64,000 nt of DNA. Source: Fodinibacter sp963800505. GTDB lineage: Bacteria > Actinomycetota > Actinomycetes > Actinomycetales > Dermatophilaceae. The stretch covers positions 124,001 through 188,000 of the forward strand of contig CAWDBL010000014.1 in the NCBI GenBank assembly GCA_963800505.1, read 5' to 3'. The first letter of the stretch is position 1. Each line of letters begins with the position of its first letter. A model generated the notes under the pieces. That model ran no database searches. It had not been told where the DNA came from and saw only the letters and a program-made list of their open reading frames with translations. The position numbers were made by a program, and so were the translations under genes. Of the stretch, positions 51,702 to 58,771 are shown piece after piece.

Positions 51702-52481
51702 ATGAGCGAGAGCCGGCCGGTCATCGGGGTCACCTGCTACGTCGAGGACGTCGACCGGCATCCGTGGACCGCGCAGCGCAGCGTCGTGCTGCCGCACCGC
51801 TACGTCGACCAGCTCGAGCGCGCCGGTGCGCTCGCCGTGGTGCTCCCGCCGCGTCCGGATGCCGACGACGCCCTCGCGATGACCGTGCTCAAGCGGCTCG
51901 ACGGCCTGGTGATCGCCGGCGGCGCCGACGTGGAGGCCACCCGCTACGGCGCCCCGCGGCACCCGACCTCGCAGGCGCCCCGCCCGGACCGGGACGCGTG
52001 GGAGCTGGCCCTGGCGCGGGTCTCGGCGGCGATGGACCTGCCGGTGCTCGGCGTGTGCCGCGGCATGCAGGTGATGGCCGTGGAGGCGGGCGGGGAGCTC
52101 GACCAGCACCTGCCCGACGTCGTCGGCCACGACGTCCACTCGCCACGGCCGGGGGAGTACACCTCGCACCACGCGACCCCGGTGCCCGGCACCCGGCTCG
52201 CCGACCTGCTGGGCAGCGAGCCCCTCGACGTGCCGACCTACCACCACCAGGCGGTGCGCCCGGCGTCGCTCGAGGGCACCCCCTACCGCCTGTCGGCCTG
52301 GCACGCCGACGGCACGCTGGAGGGGATGGAGGACCCCTCGTCGGTCTTCCGCCTCGCGGTGCAGTGGCACCCCGAGGCCGGGAGCGACGGGCGGCTGTTC
52401 GAGGCGCTCGTGGCGGCCGCCACCACCCGCCGGTCGTCCGATGTGCGGCACGCTGTCGCCGGTGACGGCGACGCCGGGTGA
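51702..52481 (+). CDS. Gamma-glutamyl-gamma-aminobutyrate hydrolase (PuuD-like, peptidase C26)
   Basis: 259 residues from the ATG at 51702; an ATG nine bases earlier is possible. Class-I glutamine amidotransferase fold: LDGLVIAGGADVEATRYG, the nucleophile C119 in PVLGVCRGMQVMAVEAGGELDQHL, then HHQAVRP and the catalytic His in AVQWHPEAGSDG. PuuD releases glutamate from gamma-glutamyl-GABA. With the upstream ligase and ALDH it reconstructs most of the Puu route. Confidence 0.9.
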   Translation: MSESRPVIGVTCYVEDVDRHPWTAQRSVVLPHRYVDQLERAGALAVVLPPRPDADDALAMTVLKRLDGLVIAGGADVEATRYGAPRHPTSQAPRPDRDAWELALARVSAAMDLPVLGVCRGMQVMAVEAGGELDQHLPDVVGHDVHSPRPGEYTSHHATPVPGTRLADLLGSEPLDVPTYHHQAVRPASLEGTPYRLSAWHADGTLEGMEDPSSVFRLAVQWHPEAGSDGRLFEALVAAATTRRSSDVRHAVAGDGDAG

Positions 52482-52491
52482 CAATCGACCG

Positions 52492-53622
52492 GTGACCAAG
52501 CTCAACCGACTCGCGATCGCCGCTGGCGCGGCCAGTGCCCTCGGGGCGCTCGCCGCGGCCGGCAAGGGCGTCAACACCGCCATGGGTGGGCGTCCCACAG
52601 GGGCCCGCCTCGAGCGGGCGCAGCGTTCGCCCGCCTACCGGGCCGGCGCCTTCCACAACACCTCCCGCGGCACCTCGTCGATGCCGTCGGGCCAGCGCGA
52701 CGTGCTGCGCCGCTTCCGCGAGAACGCCGCGACCCGGCATCCCGCCCTGCCGATCCCCGTGGTCACCGCGACCCACGAACCGCGCACCGAGGGCGTGCAC
52801 GTCACCTGGTTCGGCCACGCGTCGTGCCTCGTCGAGCTCGACGGCGTGCGCCTGCTGATGGACCCGGTGTGGAGCGAGCGCTGCTCGCCCAGCCAGCACG
52901 TCGGGCCGCGCCGGCTGCACGCCGTGCCGGTGCCGCTCACCGGGCTGGGCCGCATCGACGCCGTGGTCATCTCGCACGACCACTACGACCACCTCGACGT
53001 GGACACCATCCGCCAGCTGGTCGACCTCACCGACGCCGTGTTCCTCGTGCCGCTCGGCGTCGGCGCGCACCTCGACGTCTGGGGGGTGCCCGACTCGCGC
53101 GTCGTCGAGTGCGACTGGGAGGAGGGGCTGGACGTCCAGGGAGTGCAGGTCACCGCCGTCGAGGCCCAGCACTTCTCGGGGCGCGGGCTGCGCCGCGACG
53201 GCACCCTGTGGTCCTCCTGGGTGCTCGCCGGCCGGGCCGGCAAGGTCTTCTTCAGCGGGGACACGGGCTTCTTCGAGGGCTACGCGCGGCTGGGTGCCGA
53301 GCACGGGCCGTTCGACGTCTCCCTGATGGCCGTGGGCGCGTACGACCCGGCCTGGCACGACATCCACCTCGACCCGGAGGAGGCCGTCGAGGCGACCAGG
53401 CTCCTGCGTGGTGGGCTGCTGGTGCCCATCCACTGGTGCACGTTCGTGCTGGCCCCGCACCCCTGGGCAGAGCCGGTCGAGCGCCTGCTCGTGGCCGCCG
53501 AGAGCGCGGGGGTGCCGGTGGCGGTCCCACGCGTCGGCGACCGGGTCGACGTGGCCGACCCGCCCGCGCCGGACGGCTGGTGGGAGCTGCAGCGGGCGCA
53601 CGACCTGCCCAGCAGCGCCTGA
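52492..53622 (+). CDS. Metallo-beta-lactamase-fold hydrolase (UlaG/NAPE-PLD-like)
   Basis: 376 residues from the GTG at 52492, six bases after GACAAT (52480-52485), a leaderless-type promoter inside the end of the previous gene. A hydrophobic N-terminal segment may anchor it. The zinc motif is VISHDHYDHLD; further ligands lie in VEAQHFSGRG, SGDTGFFEGY and VPIHWCTF. The WFGHASCLVELDGVRLLMDPVW opening is typical of this branch, which includes lactonases and phospholipases. Substrate unknown. Confidence 0.88.
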   Translation: MTKLNRLAIAAGAASALGALAAAGKGVNTAMGGRPTGARLERAQRSPAYRAGAFHNTSRGTSSMPSGQRDVLRRFRENAATRHPALPIPVVTATHEPRTEGVHVTWFGHASCLVELDGVRLLMDPVWSERCSPSQHVGPRRLHAVPVPLTGLGRIDAVVISHDHYDHLDVDTIRQLVDLTDAVFLVPLGVGAHLDVWGVPDSRVVECDWEEGLDVQGVQVTAVEAQHFSGRGLRRDGTLWSSWVLAGRAGKVFFSGDTGFFEGYARLGAEHGPFDVSLMAVGAYDPAWHDIHLDPEEAVEATRLLRGGLLVPIHWCTFVLAPHPWAEPVERLLVAAESAGVPVAVPRVGDRVDVADPPAPDGWWELQRAHDLPSSA

Positions 53623-53757
53623 GCGCCGGCTGAGCGCCGGCTGAGCGCCACGCGGCGCGTCGCGGCGCGCAGGTTTCGCGAGACGGGTCGCGGCAGCGCA
53701 CCATAGGTGATGGCGCCGCTTTCGTGCGCCCGCGCACTGTAGAGGAAGTTCCGCCAG

Positions 53758-55185
53758 ATGAGGACTCGCACCAAGGTGCTGACCACTGCCGCCGTGGCAG
53801 TGCCACTGGTGCTGCTCGGCGCCGGCACCGCGTACGCGACCCACTACCAGGACCGGGCCCTGCCGGGCAGCTCGGTCGCAGGCGTGCCGGTGGCGGGGAT
53901 GACCCGCGCCGAGGTGGCGGCAGCCGTGCAGCAGCGAGCCGATCAGGTCACCATCACGCTCGACACCGGTGAGGTCACCCGCACCGCCCACCTGGCCGAC
54001 CTCGGCTACGCGGTCGACGTGCAGCCCACCGTCGACGCGGTGTTCCGGGCCAACGAGTCGTGGTCGTCCTACGCCAGCTCGCTGGTCTCCTCCCGCGACG
54101 TCGAGGCCGTGCTGCACCTCGACCCGGCCAGGACCCAGAAGGTGGTCGCCGACCTGGTCAGCAGCGCCGGACGCGCCGGGTCCGACGCCAGCGTGAAGCT
54201 CGCTGCGACCAAGAAGAAGTTCGTCGTCGTGCCGGCCGTGACGGGTAAGTCGTTCACCGCCACCAGCTTCCAGGACGTCGTCGTCGCCGCCGGCCACGGC
54301 CTGAAGTCGGCCACGACCACGGTGCAGTTCGTCGACTCGGTGCCGGCCGTGACCACCGCCGCGGCGCAGCGCGTCGCCGACCAGGCCAACGCCCTCGTCG
54401 GGCGCACCGTCAAGGTCTCCGACGGCGACGCCGAGCACACCGCGACCAAGCGGACCAAGGCCTCCTGGGTCACCATCCCCCTCACCGACGGCAGGCTCGG
54501 CACCCCCGACGTGAACGCCGCAAAGGTGCAGTCCTGGGTGCGCGACGTCGTCAAGGACGTCGAGAAGGCCCCCACGGCTGGAGTGCGCAACGTCAACGCC
54601 TCCGGGTCGGTGGTGCAGGTCGTCAGCGCAGCGACGGACGGTGTCAGCGTCACCAACGCCGACGCGGTGGCCGCGGCCGCCGTCGCGGCGCTGCGGTCGG
54701 GACGCAAGTACACCGGCACCCTCGAGCAGAGCCCCCTGCCCGCGACGTGGACCGAGCACCCGGTCGCGCGCGGCGCCGAACGGCTCGCCTACCACGCGAC
54801 CAACGGCCAGAAGTGGGTCGACGTCAACCTGCGCACCCACACGATGACCGCCTACGTGGGCGCCAAGCCCGTGCGCGGCCCGGTGAAGATGGTCAACGGG
54901 TCCGACCAGAAGCCCACGGTGGTCGGCACCTTCAAGGTCTACCTCCAGCGCGAGAAGCAGACGATGCGCGGCAGCAACGCCGACGGCACCAAGTACGAGA
55001 CCCCCGACGTGCCCTACATCTCCTACTTCCACCGCGGGTACGCGCTGCACGGTGCACCCTGGCGCTCGACGTTCGGCTACGCCGGCACTCGCGGCTCGCA
55101 CGGGTGCGTCAACCTGCCGGTGCCGGCGGCCAAGTGGGTCTACGACTTCGCGACGATCGGCACGCCGGTCGTCACCCACACCTGA
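53758..55185 (+). CDS. L,D-transpeptidase with peptidoglycan-binding (VanW-type) repeats
   Basis: 475 residues from the ATG at 53758, with AGAGGAAG nine bases upstream. An N-terminal signal/anchor (VLTTAAVAVPLVLLGAGTAYA) is followed by two PG-binding-4 domains (VAGVPVAGMTRAEVAAAVQQRA, and a second near residue 150), a VanW-like spacer and a YkuD domain. The active site is S447-H448-G449-C450 in GSHGCVNLP, with upstream GYALHGAPW. It should form 3-3 cross-links in the cell wall outside the membrane. Confidence 0.93.
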   Translation: MRTRTKVLTTAAVAVPLVLLGAGTAYATHYQDRALPGSSVAGVPVAGMTRAEVAAAVQQRADQVTITLDTGEVTRTAHLADLGYAVDVQPTVDAVFRANESWSSYASSLVSSRDVEAVLHLDPARTQKVVADLVSSAGRAGSDASVKLAATKKKFVVVPAVTGKSFTATSFQDVVVAAGHGLKSATTTVQFVDSVPAVTTAAAQRVADQANALVGRTVKVSDGDAEHTATKRTKASWVTIPLTDGRLGTPDVNAAKVQSWVRDVVKDVEKAPTAGVRNVNASGSVVQVVSAATDGVSVTNADAVAAAAVAALRSGRKYTGTLEQSPLPATWTEHPVARGAERLAYHATNGQKWVDVNLRTHTMTAYVGAKPVRGPVKMVNGSDQKPTVVGTFKVYLQREKQTMRGSNADGTKYETPDVPYISYFHRGYALHGAPWRSTFGYAGTRGSHGCVNLPVPAAKWVYDFATIGTPVVTHT

Positions 55186-55189
55186 GCCG

Positions 55190-55990
55190 TCACGCTTCCT
55201 GAGCGGGGGTGCGGCGCACCGGCCCACGGCGCACCGACGCGAGCATCTCGGCATCCGCACCGGGGTGCACGAACTCCAGCCACCACGTCGCCCCACCCCG
55301 TGCCGCGTCATCGACGGCGGCGCGCTCGGCCGCCTCTGACGGCAGCCGCCGGCGCCCCCCGACCGCGACGTCGGCGGATGCCGGGTGGCCGGCCCCGGTG
55401 CGGTGCGCGGCCACCGCTTCGGCCAGGCGGGTCACCTCCTCGGCGGTGAAGTCGCTCCACCGGTGGGTGTCGGTCAGCTTGTAGGGCACGACACCGTCGG
55501 CCCGGGCGGCCCGCCGGGCGACAGCGCCCGCCTGCGAGCTGCCGCCGACCCACACCGGCACCCGCCCGGCCAGCAGGCGCAGCAGGAGGTCGAGCCGCTC
55601 GTCCATCTGGGCGCCCCGGCTGCGGCCGGCGTCCCACAGCGGGTTCAGCGCCGCCCCGCGGTCGTTGGGGTCACCCAGCCCGACCCCGAGCACCGCCCGC
55701 CCGCCGGACAGCTCGTGGAGGGTGAGCGCCTCGCGGGCGAGGTTCACCGGGTCGCGCGCCAGCAGCCCGGTGACGGTGGTGCCCAGCGTGATGCGGGAGG
55801 TGCCGGACGCGATGACGGCCATGACCGACCAGGGGTCGTAGGTCGCCGGGTCCTCGCCGCGGTAGTAGACGAGGTAGTCCTCGAAGAAGACGCCGTCCCA
55901 GCCCGCGCGCTCCGCCTCGACGCCGAGCCGTACGAGCAGGCCGGCCGTCACCCCGTCGCCGCCGCACGGCAGCTCCAGCCCGTATCGCAC
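55190..55990 (-). CDS. LLM-class (F420-dependent type) oxidoreductase
   Basis: 266 residues from the GTG at 55990; TAGGGT six bases upstream on the minus strand suggests leaderless transcription. The luciferase-like barrel motifs are GLELPCGG, AERAGWDGVFFEDYLVYY, ITLGTTVTGLLARDPVNLAREALTLHELSGGRAVLGVGLG and VPVWVGGSSQAGAVARRAARADGVVP. The family uses F420 or FMN. Convergent with the L,D-transpeptidase gene, with only four bases between stops. Confidence 0.88.
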   Translation of the reverse strand: MRYGLELPCGGDGVTAGLLVRLGVEAERAGWDGVFFEDYLVYYRGEDPATYDPWSVMAVIASGTSRITLGTTVTGLLARDPVNLAREALTLHELSGGRAVLGVGLGDPNDRGAALNPLWDAGRSRGAQMDERLDLLLRLLAGRVPVWVGGSSQAGAVARRAARADGVVPYKLTDTHRWSDFTAEEVTRLAEAVAAHRTGAGHPASADVAVGGRRRLPSEAAERAAVDDAARGGATWWLEFVHPGADAEMLASVRRGPVRRTPAQEA

Positions 55991-56473
55991 CGGCCAACCC
56001 TAGGGTGCGGCGAGGTCGGTGCAGTGCGCGATGGTCGCGTCGTCCTGCGCCACCGCCTGCCGGCGCTCGACCTCGCGCACCCGCCGCGGCACCTGACCTC
56101 ACCTACCGCCTGGTAGGTGCACCGATCACCGCACCTACCAGGTGGTGGAGCAGGCGAGGTCCGGATGCCGGTCAGCGGCGAGTCACCCGCCGCGGCACCT
56201 GACCTCACCTACCGCCTGGTAGGTGCACCGATCACCGCACCTACCAGGTGGTAGAGCAGGCGAGGTCCGGATGCCGGTCAGGGGGAGTCACCCCGCCGCG
56301 GCACCTGACCTCACCTACCGCCTGGTAGGTGCACCGATCACCGCACCTACCAGGTGGTAGGTCGAGTCAGATCCGGGGAGAGGGCGGCCCGATCCGGTCC
56401 GGGAGCCGACCACCGTGGCCAGCATGTGGACGAACCGTAGGCCGGGGGGCCTGTCCCGTGGGAGGCTCACCTC
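55991..56473. other. Divergent intergenic region upstream of cimA
   Basis: 483 bases between the LLM gene and the cimA leader peptide. It contains the 106-bp tandem array (56078-56360) and a TAGGCC hexamer at 56438-56443 that could be the leader promoter -10. No protein-coding gene is supported here. Confidence 0.55.
56078..56360. repeat. 106-bp tandem repeat, about 2.7 copies, rich in palindromes
   Basis: Copies begin at 56078, 56184 and 56289 and are almost identical. Each holds ACCTACC-GCCT-GGTAGGT and the 11-bp inverted repeat CTGGTAGGTGC-N10-GCACCTACCAG (first copy 56110-56120 and 56131-56141), which overlap and exclude each other. In the last copy ACCTACCAGGTGGTAGGT is a perfect 18-bp palindrome. 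Confidence 0.9.
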
Positions 56474-56518
56474 GTGACGTTCCGTGACGTGGCCACCACC
56501 ACGATCATTATCGGCTAG
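56474..56518 (+). CDS. cimA leader peptide (Thr-Thr-Thr-Ile-Ile-Ile)
   Basis: GTG start, 14 codons, product VTFRDVATTTIIIG, with GGGAGG at 56460-56465 ideally spaced eight bases upstream. The run ACC ACC ACG ATC ATT ATC includes the rare codon ATT. Threonine is the precursor of isoleucine in the usual route, and isoleucine is the end product of the citramalate route. Two hairpins, the second an intrinsic terminator, follow directly. Confidence 0.85.
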   Translation: MTFRDVATTTIIIG

Positions 56519-56542
56519 CGCGACGAGACCTCCTCGTCGCGC
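56518..56542 (+). promoter_or_regulatory. cimA attenuator, first hairpin
   Basis: GCGCGACGAG (56518-56527) pairs with CTCGTCGCGC (56533-56542) around ACCTC. It starts at the leader stop codon, so a ribosome finishing the leader would block it. Its loop side repeats AGACCTCC, the same octamer as the left arm of the terminator. Confidence 0.75.
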
Positions 56543-56569
56543 AGACCTCCCGCACCCGGGGGGTCTTTT
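56543..56569 (+). terminator. cimA attenuator terminator
   Basis: AGACCTCCC (from 56543) pairs with GGGGGGTCT (to 56566; one G-T pair) around a six-base loop, followed by TTTT. An intrinsic terminator placed 185 bases before cimA must be conditionally bypassed. Confidence 0.85.
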
Positions 56570-56686
56570 GCTTGTCGGGAACGTCGCGGGAGCGGCGCCA
56601 CCGGGAAGCGAGTGTCGCATCCCCCACACCCCCGGGGGCGCGGCAGCAGCGCCGGCCCGAGAATGAGGCGGAGCAGCACACGTCCC

Positions 56687-56710
56687 GCCCCGGCCCTCAC
56701 GGGCCGGGGC
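56687..56710 (+). promoter_or_regulatory. Perfect 10-bp hairpin in the cimA 5' region
   Basis: GCCCCGGCCC (56687-56696) and GGGCCGGGGC (56701-56710) pair around TCAC. It lies 44 bases before the cimA ATG. Role unknown: a second stop point, an mRNA stabiliser, or a remnant terminator. Confidence 0.5.
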
Positions 56711-56753
56711 ACAGACGCCGGGCGACCGGCATACCGATCTTGGGTGAGCAGTG

Positions 56754-58346
56754 ATGACCGACATCCACGTCTACGACACGACGCTGCGCGACGGCGCCCA
56801 GCAGGAGGGCCTCAACCTCTCCGTGGCGGACAAGCTCGCCATCGCCGCGAACCTCGACGAGCTGGGGGTCGGCTTCATCGAGGGCGGCTGGCCCGGCGCC
56901 AACCCCAAGGACACCGAGTTCTTCGCCCGGGCAGCGGCCGACCTGCGGCTGCGCAACGCGACCCTCGCGGCGTTCGGGGCGACCCGTCGGGTCGGAGGCC
57001 GCGCCGACAGCGACCCCCAGGTGCGGGCGCTGCTCGACAGCCGGGCCCAGGTCATCACCCTGGTCGCCAAGTCGCACACCGGTCACGTGGAGCGCGCGCT
57101 GCGCACCACCCTCGCCGAGAACCTCGAGATGATCCGCGACACCGTGGCGTTCCTGCGCGGCGAGGGGCGGCGGGTCTTCCTCGACGCCGAGCACTTCTTC
57201 GACGGCTACGCCACCGACCGCGACTACGCCATCGAGGCCGTGCGGGCCGCCACCGAGGCCGGAGCCGAAGTCGTGGCGCTGTGCGACACCAACGGCGGGA
57301 TGCTGCCCAGCCAGGTCGCCGACGTCGTCGCCGACGTGGTGAGCTCCACCGGCGCGCGCATCGGCATCCACTGCCACAACGACACCGGGTGCGCGGTGGC
57401 CAACTCGATGGCTGCCGTCGACGCGGGCGCGACCCACGTGCAGGGCACCATCAACGGCTACGGCGAGCGCACCGGCAACGCCGACCTGCTCACCGTGGTG
57501 GCCAACCTCCAGCTCAAGAAGGGGTTGCCGCTGCTCGAGCCGCACCGGCTGCAGGAGTCGACCCGCATCGCCCACGCGATCGCCGAGGTCACCAACGTGC
57601 CGGCCTACTCGCGCCAGCCCTACGTCGGGTCGAGCGCGTTCGCGCACAAGGCCGGCCTGCACGCCAGCGCGATCAAGGTCGACCCGGACCTCTACCAGCA
57701 CATGGACCCCAAGGCCGTGGGCAACGACATGCGGATGCTGGTGTCCGACATGGCCGGTCGCGCCTCCATCGAGCTGAAGTCGCGCGAGCTCGGGTTCGAC
57801 CTCGACTCCAGCGACGAGCGCGACAACGCGACCCTCGCCCGGGTGCTGCGGGCGGTCAAGGAGCGCGAGCTGCGCGGCTACACCTTCGACGCCGCCGACG
57901 CCTCGTTCGAGCTGCTGCTGCGCCGCGAGCTCGACGGCTCGCTGCCCGAGTTCTTCGAGGTCGAGTCGTGGCGCGTCATCACCGACGCCCGCGGCGACGA
58001 CGAGGCGCTGTCGGAGGCCACCGTGAAGCTGGTCGCCGCCGGCGAGCGCGGCGTGCGCACCGGCGAGGGCAACGGCCCGGTCAACGCGCTCGACCAGGCG
58101 CTGCGCTCGGTGCTGGCCAAGTTCTACCCCGAGATCCGCAACCTCGAGCTGATCGACTACAAGGTGCGCATCCTGGATGCCGCCCACGGCACCGATGCCG
58201 TCACCCGGGTGCTCATCGAGACCTCCGACGGCACCACCTCGTGGACGACCATCGGCGTCGCCGCCAACATCCTCGAGGCGTCCTGGGACGCGCTCGTCGA
58301 GTCGGTCACCTACGGCCTGGTCCGCGCCGGCGTCGCCCCCCGCTGA
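56754..58346 (+). CDS. cimA: Citramalate synthase
   Basis: 530 residues from the ATG at 56754 (a GTG directly before it is an alternative). It condenses pyruvate and acetyl-CoA, feeding isoleucine synthesis without threonine. The HMGL-like barrel starts VYDTTLRDGAQQEGLNLSVADKLAIA; metal-binding IHCHNDTGCAVANS, GTINGYGERTGNADLLTVVANLQLK and FAHKAGLHASA follow. The C-terminal LeuA-type regulatory domain (EFFEVESWRVITDARGDD to the end) suits isoleucine feedback. Homologues are sometimes annotated as homocitrate/isopropylmalate synthase family. The Ile-rich leader upstream supports a role in isoleucine synthesis. Confidence 0.93.
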   Translation: MTDIHVYDTTLRDGAQQEGLNLSVADKLAIAANLDELGVGFIEGGWPGANPKDTEFFARAAADLRLRNATLAAFGATRRVGGRADSDPQVRALLDSRAQVITLVAKSHTGHVERALRTTLAENLEMIRDTVAFLRGEGRRVFLDAEHFFDGYATDRDYAIEAVRAATEAGAEVVALCDTNGGMLPSQVADVVADVVSSTGARIGIHCHNDTGCAVANSMAAVDAGATHVQGTINGYGERTGNADLLTVVANLQLKKGLPLLEPHRLQESTRIAHAIAEVTNVPAYSRQPYVGSSAFAHKAGLHASAIKVDPDLYQHMDPKAVGNDMRMLVSDMAGRASIELKSRELGFDLDSSDERDNATLARVLRAVKERELRGYTFDAADASFELLLRRELDGSLPEFFEVESWRVITDARGDDEALSEATVKLVAAGERGVRTGEGNGPVNALDQALRSVLAKFYPEIRNLELIDYKVRILDAAHGTDAVTRVLIETSDGTTSWTTIGVAANILEASWDALVESVTYGLVRAGVAPR

Positions 58347-58366
58347 CCCCAGCTGACTCCCGGTGC

Positions 58367-58400
58367 GTCCCCACATCGACCAATAGGTCACACGGGGGAC
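58367..58400 (+). repeat. 34-bp hairpin repeat, copy 3
   Basis: GTCCCC-ACATC-GACCAATAGGTC-ACACG-GGGGAC, 20 bases after the cimA stop. Probably terminates cimA. Confidence 0.9.
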
Positions 58401-58419
58401 GGCATCTGGTGGGTCGGGT

Positions 58420-58453
58420 GTCCCCACATCGACCAATAGGTCACACGGGGGTC
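58420..58453 (+). repeat. 34-bp hairpin repeat, copy 4
   Basis: Identical to copy 3 except for the last arm, which ends GGGGGTC instead of GGGGGAC. It begins 19 bases after copy 3 in the same orientation. Confidence 0.9.
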
Positions 58454-58573
58454 GCTCGGCTGGGTCGCGCTCTCTGTGACCGCTCCGCTCCTTCCCGCGT
58501 GCTCACCCACGCTGTCCCGACCCCTTCGATCGTCGGCTCGCCCGCGGCATCCCGCCGCTCCTGTCGCGGTTGC

Positions 58574-58679
58574 CGGCTCGGGTCGTTGCTCCCGATGTGT
58601 GTCGTTGCTCCGGATGCGTGCTGCTGCAGCGGCACGCAACGGGAGTACGGACCCGAGCCGGGAGCAACGACCCGAGCCG
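58574..58679. repeat. 21-bp perfect inverted repeat with nested arms
   Basis: Arms 58574-58594 and 58659-58679 are perfectly complementary, with cores GGCTCGGGTCG and CGACCCGAGCC. Between them TGCGTGC and GCACGCA form a further stem. The element is bracketed by copies 4 and 5 of the 34-bp repeat. Confidence 0.85.
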
Positions 58680-58714
58680 ACAGCATCCGGCTGCCGACCT
58701 GCCCTCGCCACAGC

Positions 58715-58748
58715 GTCCCCGGATCGACCAACAGGTCACAGGGGGGAC
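58715..58748 (+). repeat. 34-bp hairpin repeat, copy 5
   Basis: GTCCCC-GGATC-GACCAACAGGTC-ACAGG-GGGGAC; the core has AACA in place of AATA, which keeps the stems. It ends ten bases before the -10-like TAGCGT of the ComB-like gene. Confidence 0.88.
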
Positions 58749-58771
58749 GCTCGCCGGTAGCGTCGGTGGGC

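Larger units (their letters stand above)
58347..58771. other. Repeat-rich intergenic region after cimA
   Basis: 425 bases holding three 34-bp hairpin repeats and a long 21-bp inverted repeat (58574-58679). Both strands carry open frames, but none has third-position G/C bias or a ribosome-binding site, so no gene is called. Confidence 0.6.

Noticed and set aside
56078..56360. CRISPR array
   Set aside because: The whole 106-bp unit is repeated, with no unique spacers and no cas genes nearby.
58388..58711. Small ORFs on both strands in the post-cimA region
   Set aside because: They owe their openness to inverted repeats and GC bias; no ribosome-binding site and no third-position bias.
56612..58771. 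971-codon frame joining the cimA region to the ComB-like protein
   Set aside because: The part before 58772 is out of frame with cimA and low in motif content; the ComB similarity starts near 58772, after repeats and a promoter.
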